The notes under the pieces were generated by a model. It had not been told where the DNA came from. It ran no database searches and saw only the letters and a program-made list of their open reading frames with translations. Positions 1-9,901 of a stretch of DNA of 64,000 nt are shown here, piece by piece. Source of the DNA: Diplonema papillatum (Eukaryota > Euglenozoa > Diplonemea > Diplonemida > Diplonemidae); assembly GCA_030068145.1 (NCBI GenBank), contig JAPJBO010000804.1, positions 1 through 64,000 of the forward strand, written 5' to 3'. The first letter of the stretch is position 1. Each line of letters starts with the position of its first letter. The position numbers and the translations under genes were made by a program.

Positions 1-1161
1 TTAGAAGCCGTGAGTGTGGTGCCTTTAGAAGCCTTGATGTGGGCCAACTTTTCAGGAGGCACTGACCTTTGAAGGGACTGGCCTGGATGGTCAGCGCGGC
101 GCCCGAAACCGTTTCGTAGTAAACACGTTTCATATTAAACCCGCATACGGTAGATCCCTCCAACAGTGTGTTTGTCAGGCCTTCGACTACCCTGAGCAAC
201 GCACTGTCGTCCAGCGTGAACTAACAGTTGTCATCGTGTCATCGGTCAGGACAGGGGGGAGAGGAAAGAACAGAATCAGGTGTCGTCTCGGAGGACGAGG
301 GGGACCAAAAGGAGGAGAGCTCTCTCAGCTTTTCCGACGCGTGAACGAGCAAACCTGAGGGGGTGGGGAGCGCGGAATACACGTGAAGAACGAAGAAGGC
401 CTTGAGCCAGTCTCACTCTCAGTCCGCGTGAAGTTTCACTTCCGGTCCCCTCCGTCGAAGCTGCATCTGCTATCGTCGAGAGGCTGCCTGTATAAGTCGA
501 ATTCTTGGGTGCGAGGGCCCCTCTGAAGAAAGGCGCATCACACTGGTCCCAGGCTGCTTAGCCCGCGGGTCTCTGGGTCGCGTCGCCCTCCTTCTCTTCG
601 AGTCGCCAGGTCTTGAGTCTCGCTGGTTTCGTCCGGGGGGTTGGTTGCTTCGCGCTTCCTCTTCGTTTTGCGCTCACCTACCGTCTCTCACTCCCTGCTG
701 CGCGGGCTTCCTTCCGTTTGTGTTGTCCACCTGCGCCGCGGGCCGCTTCACTGCTCGCCTGCTGCCCTGTACTGTATCCGTTGCCTCCTCCGCGCTTACC
801 GCTCCACCATCGAGTGGCCGCGGCTTCATCGAAACGCCGGCGTGCGCGACCGGGGTGTTTTTCCGCGTCAGGACGCGAATCCCCGTTTGGAGACACGGGG
901 TTTGGCTGGAGCGGCACACCTGTTACACATTAATTTACCCGCTCATCCGCGCCCAACACGCAACGCACGCTTCCGCTCTGGTCTGCGCATTGCCGCCTGG
1001 CTTTCCAGGACCAGTCTGTTGGCGGAGCTGCACGTCAAGCACTCTCCAAGCGGTCCCCCTGACTGTTGCGACTGGGTGCCAGTCAGCCCGAAGGGTGGTT
1101 GCTACTTCCCCGTTCTTTTACCCGCTCATCTGCACCCAACACGCAAACGCGCGTCGCGCCA
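1..1161. other. 5' flank of the first surface-protein gene
   Basis: No gene is supported here. Reading frames in this GC- and pyrimidine-rich stretch have no protein-like composition. It presumably holds the promoter and 5' UTR of the gene starting at 1162; no TATA-like box stands out. A short stretch near 24-46 recurs inverted at 51361-51381. The start of the gene was placed at 1162 because that ATG is followed at once by a good signal peptide, whereas upstream in-frame extension lacks an ATG and is not protein-like. Confidence 0.5.
928..1148 (+). repeat. short direct duplication in the 5' leader
   Basis: A stretch of about 35 bases beginning TTTACCCGCTCATC at about 929 recurs at about 1117 with few changes, ending just before the ATG at 1162. 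It may be a local duplication of leader or promoter sequence. Confidence 0.5.
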
Positions 1162-4100
1162 ATGGGTTCAAACGGAGGTTTGGTTATTTTATTGGCCAGC
1201 GGTCTAGCGGTCTCCGCAATGGAGTACTACGAATGCGACGGCACGGGGACAACGATCAACTGCACCGGAGCGTGCACGGTGGTACGGCCTCTTGCTTTCG
1301 GGACCGACTGCGGGCAAGTGGTGTGTGCCGACGACGCGCCGTGTTGGGTGTACAATTTTGCGTTCGTCAGTGGTGTGAGCTTCAACGTGACGTGTCCGTC
1401 GAGCGCTCCGTGTTACTTTCAGTGCGACGGCGTTTGTAGCGGTGGGCTGCCGCCGCAGGCGGTCTGTGCCGGGACGCAATGCCCTGGGACGAGGCAGGAC
1501 GCCATCCCGAGCCCGTATTGCGCTGTCGACGACCTTGATCTGGGCAACGCGACGATCGACGCCGCGTCAAGCAACGGGGCCTGCACCCCTGGCAGCAACC
1601 TGAAGCCCGGTGAATACTGCGTTGCCGAAGAAGCCGGCCGGCCGTGCGAGTCGGCTTTCTGCCAGGCTGGCGGCGGCGTCCCGCGCTGGGCGTCGAAGAC
1701 GGTCGAGTGCCCCGCCTGCTTGGGGCAGGCGTCGGCCGCGTTCTCGCCGCCGTTCGTGCAGTGCGCCAACGGCACCGTCTGCGACGGGTGCTGCGGCGCC
1801 GGGAACGACGTGCGCTGCCCGGTCGGCCAGTACCTGTGCGCCAACCAGGGAGTGCGGTACTGCGGGAGCTTCTGCACGCCGGCCCTGTGCGAGACCGAGG
1901 CGCCGGCCACGGGCGCGCCTCCCACAAGCACGCCGCGCACAATTGCGCCGCTCACTGTTGCACCGCCGACTGTTGCGCCCCCTACAGTTGTACCGCTGAC
2001 TGTTGCGCCCCCTACAGTTGTACCGTTGACCGTTGCGCCCGCTACAGTTGTACCGCTGACTGTTGCACCGCTGACTGTTGCGCCCGCTACAGTTGTACCG
2101 CTGACTGTTGCACCGCCGACTGTTACGCCCGCTACTGTTGCGCCCGCTACAGTTGTACCGCTGACTGTTGCACCGCTGACTGTTGCACCGCTGACTGTTG
2201 CACCGCTGACTGTTGCACCGCTGACTGTTGCACCGCTGACTGTTGCACCGCTGACTGTTGCGCTGACTGTTGCGCCCGCTACAGTTGTACCGCTGACTGT
2301 TGCACCGCCGACTGTTACGCCCGCTACTGTTGCGCCCGCTACAGTTGTACCGCTGACTGTTGCACCGCTGACTGTTGCGCCCGCTACAGTTGTACCGCTG
2401 ACTGTTGCACCGCCGACTGTTCCGCCCGCCACTGTTGCGCCCGCTACAGTTGTACCGCTGACTGTTGCGCCCGCTACAGTTGTACCGACGCCTCCTACTG
2501 TTGTACCGCCGACTGTTACGCCGCTGACTGTTGCGCCCCCTACGGCCGCACCGCCGACTGTTGCACCCCCCACTGATGCGCCGCTTACTCTTGCGCCCCG
2601 TACTGTTGCGCCCGCTACTGTTGCACCGCCGACCGATGCACCGCTGACTGTTGCGCCATCTACTGTTGTACCCTCCACAGTGGCACCGGCGACTCTTGCG
2701 CCCCCTACTGTTGCGCCCTCTTCTGTTGCACCGCCCACTGATGCCCCGCTGACTGTTGCGCCCTCTACTGTCGTACCCCCTACAGTGGCACCCCTGACTC
2801 TTGCGCCCCCTACGGTTGCGCCTCGTACTGTTGCACCGCCGACTATCGCGCCTCCTACGGTTACACCGCCGACTGTTGTACCCCATACTACTGTACCGCA
2901 GAGTGCTGCGCCTCCTACGATTGCACCACCGACTGTTGCGCCTCCTACGGTTGCACCGCCGACTGTTGTACCCCGTACTGCTGTACCGCAGAGTGCTGCG
3001 CCTCCTACGATTGCACCACCGACTGTTGCGCCTCCTACGGTTGCACCGCCGACTGTTGTACCCCGTACTGCTGTACCGCAGAGTGCTGCGCCTCCTACGA
3101 TTGCACCACCGACTGTTGCGCCTCCTACGGTTGCACCGCCGACTGTTGTACCCCATACTGCTGTACCGCAGAGTGCTGCGCCTCCTACGACTGCACCACC
3201 GACTGTCGCGCCTCCTACGGTTGCACCGCCGACCGTTGTACCCCATACAGCTGTACCGCCGACTGTTGCACCGCAAACGAGCTCACCATCCACCAGTGCG
3301 CCCACAGATCCGCCGGCTTCCGGGGCACCGCACACTAGTTCTCCCCCTGACGCACCGTTCACTGCTTCACCGTCCACGAGTATACCACCCACTGCTGCAC
3401 CGTCGACTCTTGCGCCAGTCACGAATGCACCGCCCACTGGGACACCCACCGATACACCCAGTGGTGTCCCTCTCACTGCTGCGCCGCCTACTGGCGCACC
3501 GTCCACTCCCGCACCTCTCACCGGGGCACCAGCCACTGGCGCACCGCCCACTTCTGCACCGCCCACCGGTTCACCATCAACTGGCGCACCGCTGACTGGT
3601 ACACCGTCGACTCCTGCACCATTCACGAATGCACCGCCGACACGGGCTCCCACCGATGCACCCACTGGTGTTCCACTCTCTATTTCACCGCCCACTGGTG
3701 CACCGTCCACTGGTGTCCCACTTACTGCTACACCGTCGACTCCTGCACCTTTCACGAATGCACCGTCCACTGATACACCCACTGGTGCTCCACTCTCTAA
3801 TTCACCGCCCACTGGTGCACCACTCACGGCTACACCGTCGACTCCCGCACCTTTCACGAATGCACCGCCCACTGGGACACCCACCGACGCACCCACTGGT
3901 GTGCCACTCTCTATTTCATCGCCTCCTGGTGCACCGTCCACTCCCGCGCCGCCGACCAATGCGCCCACTGGCGAGCCGTCCGGTGCTGCGGCGCCTTCCA
4001 CGGAAGCGCCTCCTACCGTGGGCAAGGCGGCGATAAGCAAGGCGCTGTACGTCGCGTCGATAGGCGCCAGCCCCACGGCGGGCAAGCTCGCGGTGCTGAA

Positions 4101-6123
4101 GAACCTGAACTGCGAGGTGCAGGACATCGATTTGACAGACGCGGAGCCGCTCGACTGGGAGCTGCACCCCATGGGGTTCCCCTTGGGCAACACGCAGCAG
4201 CGGTACTACTTGGGCGCCGTCGTGGGCAACGCCACGATCCTGCTGGCGATCGTCGCGCTGCAGCTGGCCGCTTCGCTGTTCTTCCGCTGCAGAGACGGCG
4301 GCTCGTTCTTCGAAGCTGGCGCGTCGGTGCGGTACCCGTCGCTTGCGTTCATCCCGCTGCTCTTCCTGTACCAGGGAACGACGCTCGCGGCGGTGAATCT
4401 CGTGTATCGCCCGGGGAACGGCGACGGGCTGTCCACGACAGTCGGCTACCTTGCCCTCGCGGGCAGCGGCTGGATCCCGTTCGCCCTGTATTGGTACCTC
4501 CTGCGGCCTGAAGTGTTCGCCGCGAACACCGTCGAGGACCCGGGCCTCTTCGAACACCCCCACAACGAACCCGCTGACGGCTTGCTCTACCAACCCCTGC
4601 ACGACGCGACCCCAACCGCCCCGCCGCAAAACGCCATGCACAGCCTCGAATCGTCGGATTCGTCCACCAGCAAAGGCGCGATCCCCCTCGTCGACGCCTG
4701 CGCCTCCGCGTTTCCCGAAGCGGTTGCCGCCGGTTCCTCGCTGTCCGAAGAAGAGGCGTCGCCGCACATACCGTCGTCCGTCCTCCTGCGGACGTACCCC
4801 GCGAACCCGAAGAAGTCGGCCGTTTGGTCCAAGTCGTCCGATCACTCACCGCAGCGCACCCCCACCGACACGCTGGGCAGCTTCCTATTGCCGCAAAGCT
4901 CGTCCCTGCGCGCGTCCGAGGCCGCCTCGTCCCGGTCCGTCCGCCCCACCAAGCTGCCGTCGTCGCAGCACGCCCGACGCAACCCTCGCTCGCTCTCGCC
5001 GACCCCATCGGCCGAGTGCCTCAGCATCATCAGGAGCCCTTCCTTCACCTCCGGCACGCAATCCCTTCACAGCTCCACCCGTGGCTCCCGCTCGGACTTC
5101 GCGGGGGACGCGTTGCACGGCGAGTTCTTCGAAGAAAAACCGGCGGATCTCGTCCGGAAGTTCCGCTGGCTGTATTGCTGGGTCTTCGGGTCGCGGGTTT
5201 GGGCCGCGAAGTCGGCGCGGGAGACGCCGTTTTTCGTCGAGAAGTTCGGGCTGTTTTTCGAGTCGTACAGGGAGGGGAAGCAGCTGTTCGTGATCGTTGA
5301 GCTCGCGTCGATCCTGCTGCTGAGCCTCGTGGCCGGATTCAGGCCGGCGTCTGCTGCGGCGTGCAACACGCGCAACGCCGCGGTCGTCGCACTGCTGCTT
5401 GCGTTCCTGACTGTCACGGTCAAGGTACGCCCGTTCCTCGCCCCACTCGACAACGCCATAGGCATCGCGCTCGCGGCGATGATGGCCGTCGCTGTCCTCC
5501 TCATGAGCCTCGCCATCGGCCTCAACAACGACCCCCCCTCCGTGGCTGAGCTTTTTTTCACCGTCTCGACGCACCTCCTCGTCGCGTCGGCTGTCATCGT
5601 GTTTTTGAAGGCGCTGTCCGACTTCTTCGTGCTGCTGTCCGACATGGTCAGCTACCGCCGCGAGCGCGCCCGCCAGATCGCGGCGGCCGCCGCCGCCGCG
5701 GCGTCCGAAGAAAACGGCGAATCGTCGGTGCACGAAAGCCCCGGAGGCATCCCGTTCGTCGAGCTGCTCAGCCCCTCCTCGGGCGCCGCCGCCGTCGTGT
5801 CCCTCGCGTCCGGCGCCCTGTCGCCGCCCGCCGAGAAGTACCCGTCTCCGACTCCTGTCTCGCCGCTGCTGTATTCCCCGGGCGACAGTTCCTTCGTCGT
5901 GCTCTCCCCCGGGGGCGCCGGCGACGACGCGCACCTGGCCTTCCAGCCCATGCTCAGCACCCTCAGCGGGACCGGTCGGTCACGCTGCTCGAACCCTTTG
6001 GCGAGGCAGAAAAGCAGCACCTGGCAGCGGCAAGACATGCCCTTCGACCGTCGGCAGAGCATCCCCTTTGACTGCCGGCAGAGCCTTCCCTTTGACCGCC
6101 GGCAGAGCAGTTTCGGCCAGTGA
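1162..6123 (+). CDS. Mucin-stalked Cys-rich seven-span surface protein, paralogue 1
   Basis: Predicted type I-like multipass surface protein of 1653 residues, uninterrupted. Residues 1-19 form a signal peptide (hydrophobic GGLVILLASGLAVSA). Residues 20-245 are a Cys-rich ectodomain. Residues about 245-952 are a Thr/Pro/Val/Ala stalk, expected to be O-glycosylated. A conserved juxtamembrane segment (SPTAGKLAVL...DAEPLDWE) leads to spans near 1015-1040, 1058-1082 and 1094-1114. A Ser-rich loop to about 1330 follows, then a FGLFFESYREGKQ motif and spans near 1375-1393, 1405-1425, 1431-1454 and 1463-1491. The C-terminal tail is Ala, Ser and Pro rich. The YRE motif before a span and the later RPFL...N pattern resemble the TRP-like/FLC membrane domain of fungi; that is a family resemblance, not an assignment. 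It is a paralogue of the gene at 31934. The function could be reception, adhesion or channel activity; I infer surface exposure only. Confidence 0.85.
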   Translation: MGSNGGLVILLASGLAVSAMEYYECDGTGTTINCTGACTVVRPLAFGTDCGQVVCADDAPCWVYNFAFVSGVSFNVTCPSSAPCYFQCDGVCSGGLPPQAVCAGTQCPGTRQDAIPSPYCAVDDLDLGNATIDAASSNGACTPGSNLKPGEYCVAEEAGRPCESAFCQAGGGVPRWASKTVECPACLGQASAAFSPPFVQCANGTVCDGCCGAGNDVRCPVGQYLCANQGVRYCGSFCTPALCETEAPATGAPPTSTPRTIAPLTVAPPTVAPPTVVPLTVAPPTVVPLTVAPATVVPLTVAPLTVAPATVVPLTVAPPTVTPATVAPATVVPLTVAPLTVAPLTVAPLTVAPLTVAPLTVAPLTVALTVAPATVVPLTVAPPTVTPATVAPATVVPLTVAPLTVAPATVVPLTVAPPTVPPATVAPATVVPLTVAPATVVPTPPTVVPPTVTPLTVAPPTAAPPTVAPPTDAPLTLAPRTVAPATVAPPTDAPLTVAPSTVVPSTVAPATLAPPTVAPSSVAPPTDAPLTVAPSTVVPPTVAPLTLAPPTVAPRTVAPPTIAPPTVTPPTVVPHTTVPQSAAPPTIAPPTVAPPTVAPPTVVPRTAVPQSAAPPTIAPPTVAPPTVAPPTVVPRTAVPQSAAPPTIAPPTVAPPTVAPPTVVPHTAVPQSAAPPTTAPPTVAPPTVAPPTVVPHTAVPPTVAPQTSSPSTSAPTDPPASGAPHTSSPPDAPFTASPSTSIPPTAAPSTLAPVTNAPPTGTPTDTPSGVPLTAAPPTGAPSTPAPLTGAPATGAPPTSAPPTGSPSTGAPLTGTPSTPAPFTNAPPTRAPTDAPTGVPLSISPPTGAPSTGVPLTATPSTPAPFTNAPSTDTPTGAPLSNSPPTGAPLTATPSTPAPFTNAPPTGTPTDAPTGVPLSISSPPGAPSTPAPPTNAPTGEPSGAAAPSTEAPPTVGKAAISKALYVASIGASPTAGKLAVLKNLNCEVQDIDLTDAEPLDWELHPMGFPLGNTQQRYYLGAVVGNATILLAIVALQLAASLFFRCRDGGSFFEAGASVRYPSLAFIPLLFLYQGTTLAAVNLVYRPGNGDGLSTTVGYLALAGSGWIPFALYWYLLRPEVFAANTVEDPGLFEHPHNEPADGLLYQPLHDATPTAPPQNAMHSLESSDSSTSKGAIPLVDACASAFPEAVAAGSSLSEEEASPHIPSSVLLRTYPANPKKSAVWSKSSDHSPQRTPTDTLGSFLLPQSSSLRASEAASSRSVRPTKLPSSQHARRNPRSLSPTPSAECLSIIRSPSFTSGTQSLHSSTRGSRSDFAGDALHGEFFEEKPADLVRKFRWLYCWVFGSRVWAAKSARETPFFVEKFGLFFESYREGKQLFVIVELASILLLSLVAGFRPASAAACNTRNAAVVALLLAFLTVTVKVRPFLAPLDNAIGIALAAMMAVAVLLMSLAIGLNNDPPSVAELFFTVSTHLLVASAVIVFLKALSDFFVLLSDMVSYRRERARQIAAAAAAAASEENGESSVHESPGGIPFVELLSPSSGAAAVVSLASGALSPPAEKYPSPTPVSPLLYSPGDSSFVVLSPGGAGDDAHLAFQPMLSTLSGTGRSRCSNPLARQKSSTWQRQDMPFDRRQSIPFDCRQSLPFDRRQSSFGQ
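1896..4017 (+). repeat. coding minisatellite of the Thr/Pro stalk
   Basis: About 2.1 kb of in-frame repeats coding five-residue steps of the type APxTV. Three zones are visible: a 15-nt step zone (about 1940-2500), a 90-nt unit repeated about four times (starting near 2911, 3001, 3091 and 3181), and a more varied Thr/Gly/Ala/Pro zone (about 3300-4000). All indels keep the frame, which argues for selection on the protein. Confidence 0.9.
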
Positions 6124-6148
6124 GGGGGAGAGAGAGAGAGAGCGCGCT

Positions 6149-7100
6149 CAGTGCCGAAGCTTTCTCGAAACTGAGATGGATAACCGCAGAGCGGTAGTCC
6201 AAAGGAGGTTGTCTGCGAAGAGGTCTGCGTGTCCTGGTATCGTTCGTGCCATCCGACAAACTACAGACTCGGCCTGTTTGCAGTTCCTTTTTGAGAAGAA
6301 AACGAAAAGCAGCCCGTGTGCTACCTGCAGTTTCAGAGCGCACAGTGCCGCAGCTTTCTTGAAACTGAGATGGATAACCGCAGAGGGGCGGTCTCCAAAG
6401 GAGGTTTTGGAGGTCTACGAAGAGTCCTGCGCCCTAGCTTCTTCTTTCGCCGTCTCGACCCGCCTCCTCGTCGCGTCGGCTGTCATCGTGTTTTTAAAGG
6501 CGCTGTCCGACTTCTACTTATTCAGCTACCGCCGGGAGCGCGCCCGCCAGATCGCGGCGGCCGCCGCCGCCGCGGCGTCCGAAGAAGACGGAGAGTCGTC
6601 GGTGCCCGAAAACCCCGGCGGCATCCCGTTCGTCGAGCTGCTCAGCCCCTCCTCCTCGGGCGCCGCCGCCGCCGCCGTCGTCGTGTCCCTCGCGTCCGGC
6701 GCCCTGTCGCCGCCCGCCGAGAAGTACCCGTCTCCGACTCCTGTCTCGCCGCTGCTGTATTCCCCGGGCGACAGTTCCTTCGTCGTGCTCTCCCCCGGGG
6801 GCGCCGGCGACGACGCGCACCTGGCCTTCCAGCCCATGCTCAGCACCCTCAGCGGGACCGGGCAGTCACGCTGCTCGAACCCTTTGGCGAGGCACAAAAG
6901 CAGCACCTGGCAGCGGCAAGACATGCCCTTCGACCGTCGGCAGAGCATCCCCTTTGACTGCCGGCAGAGCAGTTTTGGCCAGCGAGAGAGCGCACCGTTG
7001 TCGGAGCTTTCTCGAAACTGAGATGGACAGTCCAAAAGAGGCGGTCTGCGAAGTGTTCTGCGTCCTGGTACTGTTCATGCCATCCGACAACTCCAGAACG
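6149..7100 (+). repeat. three copies of a 3'-flank element
   Basis: A segment of about 100 bases with the core CTGAGATGGA occurs near 6149, 6337 and 6997, in each case followed by AAAGGAGG- or AAAGAGGCGG-like sequence and, in two cases, by a TTTGAGAAGAAAACG-like stretch. The copies flank the partial gene duplication at 6449-6985, so the duplication unit included 3' UTR sequence. Confidence 0.65.
6449..6985 (+). pseudogene. partial tandem duplicate of the 3' end of the first surface-protein gene
   Basis: This stretch repeats 5560-6117, coding the last membrane span and the cytoplasmic tail of the upstream protein (STRLLVASAVIVFLKALSDF, then the Ala run and the Ser/Pro tail). It lacks the signal peptide, ectodomain, stalk and first six spans. 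The copied frame stays open to a stop at 7019-7021. Differences include replacement of a short segment after the span, expansion of Ala and Ser runs, and loss of one of the PFDRRQS-type end repeats. It is most simply a dead fragment from unequal tandem duplication. An alternative last exon of the upstream gene cannot be excluded because the frame is intact. Confidence 0.7.
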
Positions 7101-7125
7101 GCCTGTCAGGGGCTTTGAGAAGAAA

Positions 7126-7924
7126 ACGATAAGTAGTCCGCATGCCTGCAGTAGCTCCAACCGTGCCGAACCCCGAACACGTGGCTGAAGCCGGTCCTTC
7201 GCCTCCTGATAACCGTAGTGTACCGTGAAAGTTTTCGAGGTTGCAATTGCAAAGAACCTGTTGACGACAAGCCTGCACTGGCGATTTACGGGAACACCCT
7301 CCTCGAACGCAACAAGTTTGCGCGCCTGGGGCGCTTGCCTTGAAAGAACACAGCACGCACCTAAAGAAATGTGAGTCCCCTTGGAGTCCCCTTGGCAAAC
7401 TTCTGGCCAACAAATTGCCCGCTCCGACTCTTTCTGGCTCTACCACCTACACAGGGCAGTCTCAAGTTCAATCAAAACCTAGAAAGCCCAAACAACGGCA
7501 CCACAGCACTCCAAATACGCATGTCCTAACGGTGGCCACTTCACTGTGTGTGTGTGTCATTTTTTTTATCGCTGAGTGCTTTGCTCAGAGTAACAAATCG
7601 CATAGAATGCACGCTAATTTGCTTTACCGTAATTGGAATAATGTTGAAGCTGGAACGGGTAGATGACAGACCGGGTAAAACCTTGGACGACGGAGGTGGT
7701 CTGCACCAGTGGTGGTCCTGCAGCCTCCTATGACAGCGGCATCTAGGCGTCGAGCTCAGTATTGAGCACCCAAGGCGCGGGTCGCGATGTTCTGCAAAGT
7801 ATGCAAAGTCGCAAACCCCGAAAAAAAACCTTATTTTAGGACGGAAACAACCCACACCACGTGAAGCACCGCAAGTGCCGCGAAATCCAAGCACCACACT
7901 GCGAGAAAATACATATAAACGCGG
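7126..7924. other. intergenic, no gene seen
   Basis: Short reading frames only, none with convincing composition. No tRNA, rRNA or clear inverted repeat was recognised. Confidence 0.4.
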
Positions 7925-8190
7925 ACAACAGACCGGTACGGGCTACAAGGCAACCCCATTCACTTATAGAACGTGGGGGGCCCAAGACTACACTCCACGA
8001 AGGAATGTACTTGGTGTCGGTCACAAACAGTCCCGGACATGGCTAGCCATAACCCATAACGAAAGCGTGCACTAAATATACAACCCGTAACCACATAGCC
8101 CTTTCTTGCTCTAAGAGAACCCATTCATGAACGGTCACACGGAGACCCCTAAAACCTCGGAATTTCAAGCGAACTTTAACTCTAAAAAAA
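7925..8190 (+). repeat. dispersed repeat G with shared 3' tail
   Basis: A repeat of about 265 bp recurring at 21372-21603 and, partly, at 15700-15862, 37025-37150 and 46345-46575. Landmarks are a GTGGGGGGCCCAAGACTA block, ACATGGCTAGCCATAACCC, and the tail GAACCCATTCATGAACGGTC leading to AAGCGAACTTTAACTCTAAAA. The tail is shared with otherwise different repeats in the window. Confidence 0.75.
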
Positions 8191-8604
8191 TGCCGAACCG
8201 GGTGAAACCTGGGACACCCAGCGGTTTTACCCGGTTCAACATTAATCCAATTACGGTATTTGCTCTTCAGTTGCTTTGCTTTGCTGCGTGATGCACCCGG
8301 CACTCGCCTGCCGGCAAAGCAAATGAATGGCCAATTCATGCGGTAAAGCAAACAATGTCGGATCAACCTTCTGCGCCGAAGCGAATGCAGAAGCGTAGCA
8401 GCTTCGCTAGCAAATTCTGCGAGCATGACAGTAAAGATATTTGCCGCGCACGAGACGTGCACAAGCGAGCGTAGCGAACGTCTCTCTGGATAGCTGGAAC
8501 CAAAACAGGAGTTACGCCAGGTAAACCGAATGATTGAAGGCATTGGGGAAATCGCTTCCTCGACCTATTTCTCAAACTTTAAATGGGCTTGAGTTCGGGG
8601 TTAC

Positions 8605-8725
8605 TTCATTGAACCCTGACGTAGAATCCTGGTTCTAAGTGGGCCACTTCTGGTAAGCAGGACTGGCGACGCGGGATGAACCGAAAGCTGACTTACAAAG
8701 GTATTTGAGCCGGTCCGTCCCTATC
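8605..8725 (+). repeat. dispersed repeat C
   Basis: Contains CCTGACGTAGAATCCTGG and GGTAAGCAGGACTGGCGACG. Related copies lie at 13470-13625 and 40595-40790, and on the minus strand at 17205-17580, where it is interrupted by a MITE. This copy preserves the empty insertion site CTGGTAAGCAGG. Confidence 0.7.
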
Positions 8726-8930
8726 TCTTGAAACTGCATCGAAGTGCCGGCCGCTGTTTAGCACAGGTCCATCACGGTCTATCTATAAAAATACATGTCA
8801 GGCGATCACACGTAAATGCACTTTTGTTTGTGAACAAAACATGTGGAGTCACTTCTCTCATGATAGCAGAAGTGGGGCGCACACCAACCGGAATACCCTC
8901 CCCGCAAAACTCTCGGCTCTGGCAGCACGG

Positions 8931-9118
8931 GTGGTCCTGGCTGTGACGAGCTACACGGTGAGGACCAGCCTCAGAAGCTGGAGTTAAAAAAACCCGCCTG
9001 TACGAACAGCCGCCTGGCAAACCAGACCAAGTGAGGTGTGCCCAAGTCACACCGCTGTCCTGTCCGCAGACACTCAGGTCCGCGCTGATGATGGTCCGAC
9101 TTGTCCGTGGCTTGATGG
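8931..9118 (+). repeat. dispersed repeat D
   Basis: Partial copy of a repeat marked by CACGGGTGGTCCTGG, CAGACACTCAGG-like and GCGCTGATGATGGTCCG blocks. Better copies lie at 44500-44706, 45840-46035 and 60609-61445, and an interrupted one at 41950-42695. Confidence 0.65.
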
Positions 9119-9417
9119 AGAAACTGCAGGAACACCTTGTCAGTCTTCCTGTAGACAAAACTACACACGATTTCGGTTTCATCTGCAAGGAAAAGTACAA
9201 GGAACTCATTCGAAAAGAGCTACGCCAAAGCTCAGCCTACAAACATGTTGACACCTCGATGGCAGACATTCTCCAGCAACACCAAACCTTCAACAAGTCC
9301 CACAACGTCACCCACCCAACATCCTGCTGGTACTCCGAAGCTACACAAACCCGAGCCTCGGATGCGGGAATTCTACTTCGGCACCTTGCACGTGTCAATT
9401 TGAACCAAGAAACGTAG
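9115..9417 (+). CDS. hypothetical 100-residue reading frame
   Basis: An ATG at 9115 opens a 100-codon frame whose composition looks like real protein (KTTHDFGFICKEKYKELIRK, then HVDTSMADILQQHQ). Its first residues lie at the edge of repeat D, so it may be an exon or remnant of a mobile-element gene. No family was recognised. It precedes the Lys-rich frame at 9483 and the protease-like frames at 9902-10439, which might belong to the same decayed gene. Confidence 0.25.
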   Translation: MEKLQEHLVSLPVDKTTHDFGFICKEKYKELIRKELRQSSAYKHVDTSMADILQQHQTFNKSHNVTHPTSCWYSEATQTRASDAGILLRHLARVNLNQET

Positions 9418-9482
9418 AAAGAGGAGCAGTGGCATTACTAGCGATGGGGTAAACCCCGCAGAGGCCTAGAGAGTGAGAGAAG

Positions 9483-9782
9483 ATGGCTACTGCGAGGTCA
9501 CCACCTATGCGGTACATTGCCGGCGTTTCAGAGAAGGGAAACGCGGAGAAAACGGACGAACAGCAGGCAAAAGCTAAAAAAACTGCCAACAAGAAGCAGC
9601 CGAAGACGCGCGCCTCAACAACACCAGCCCACCAAGAGACATCGGGCATCCTAAAAACTGGTTCTAGCCACACTGCAAGGCAAGGACGAAGCGTCTCGGG
9701 CAAAGACGGGGATACACACGTCGCTTCTTCGAATTCGAAGTCTCGCTTTCGGCACAACCGAGAACGACTCCGAACACCGTGA
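9483..9782 (+). CDS. hypothetical basic 99-residue frame
   Basis: ATG-initiated frame of 99 residues, rich in Lys, Arg, Thr and Ser (KTDEQQAKAKKTANKKQPK), with no hydrophobic core or recognised domain. It could be a low-complexity exon upstream of the ubiquitin-protease-like sequence that follows, or a chance frame. Confidence 0.2.
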   Translation: MATARSPPMRYIAGVSEKGNAEKTDEQQAKAKKTANKKQPKTRASTTPAHQETSGILKTGSSHTARQGRSVSGKDGDTHVASSNSKSRFRHNRERLRTP

Positions 9783-9901
9783 TGCCCACAAACTGCTGAC
9801 ATGGATGAGAAGCTGCGTGAGGGGGGATAACAAAGACCCAACGATGGTGACACTACTCACGACGAACCACCTGTAAAGTATGACAGGAGACCTCGACAGC
9901 G

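Noticed and set aside
1419..4193. A 924-codon frame on the minus strand opposite the first stalk
   Set aside because: It is the antisense of the Thr/Pro repeat (coding Gly/Ala/Val/Thr steps). The sense frame has a signal peptide, Cys-rich domain and membrane spans; the antisense frame only mirrors the repeat.
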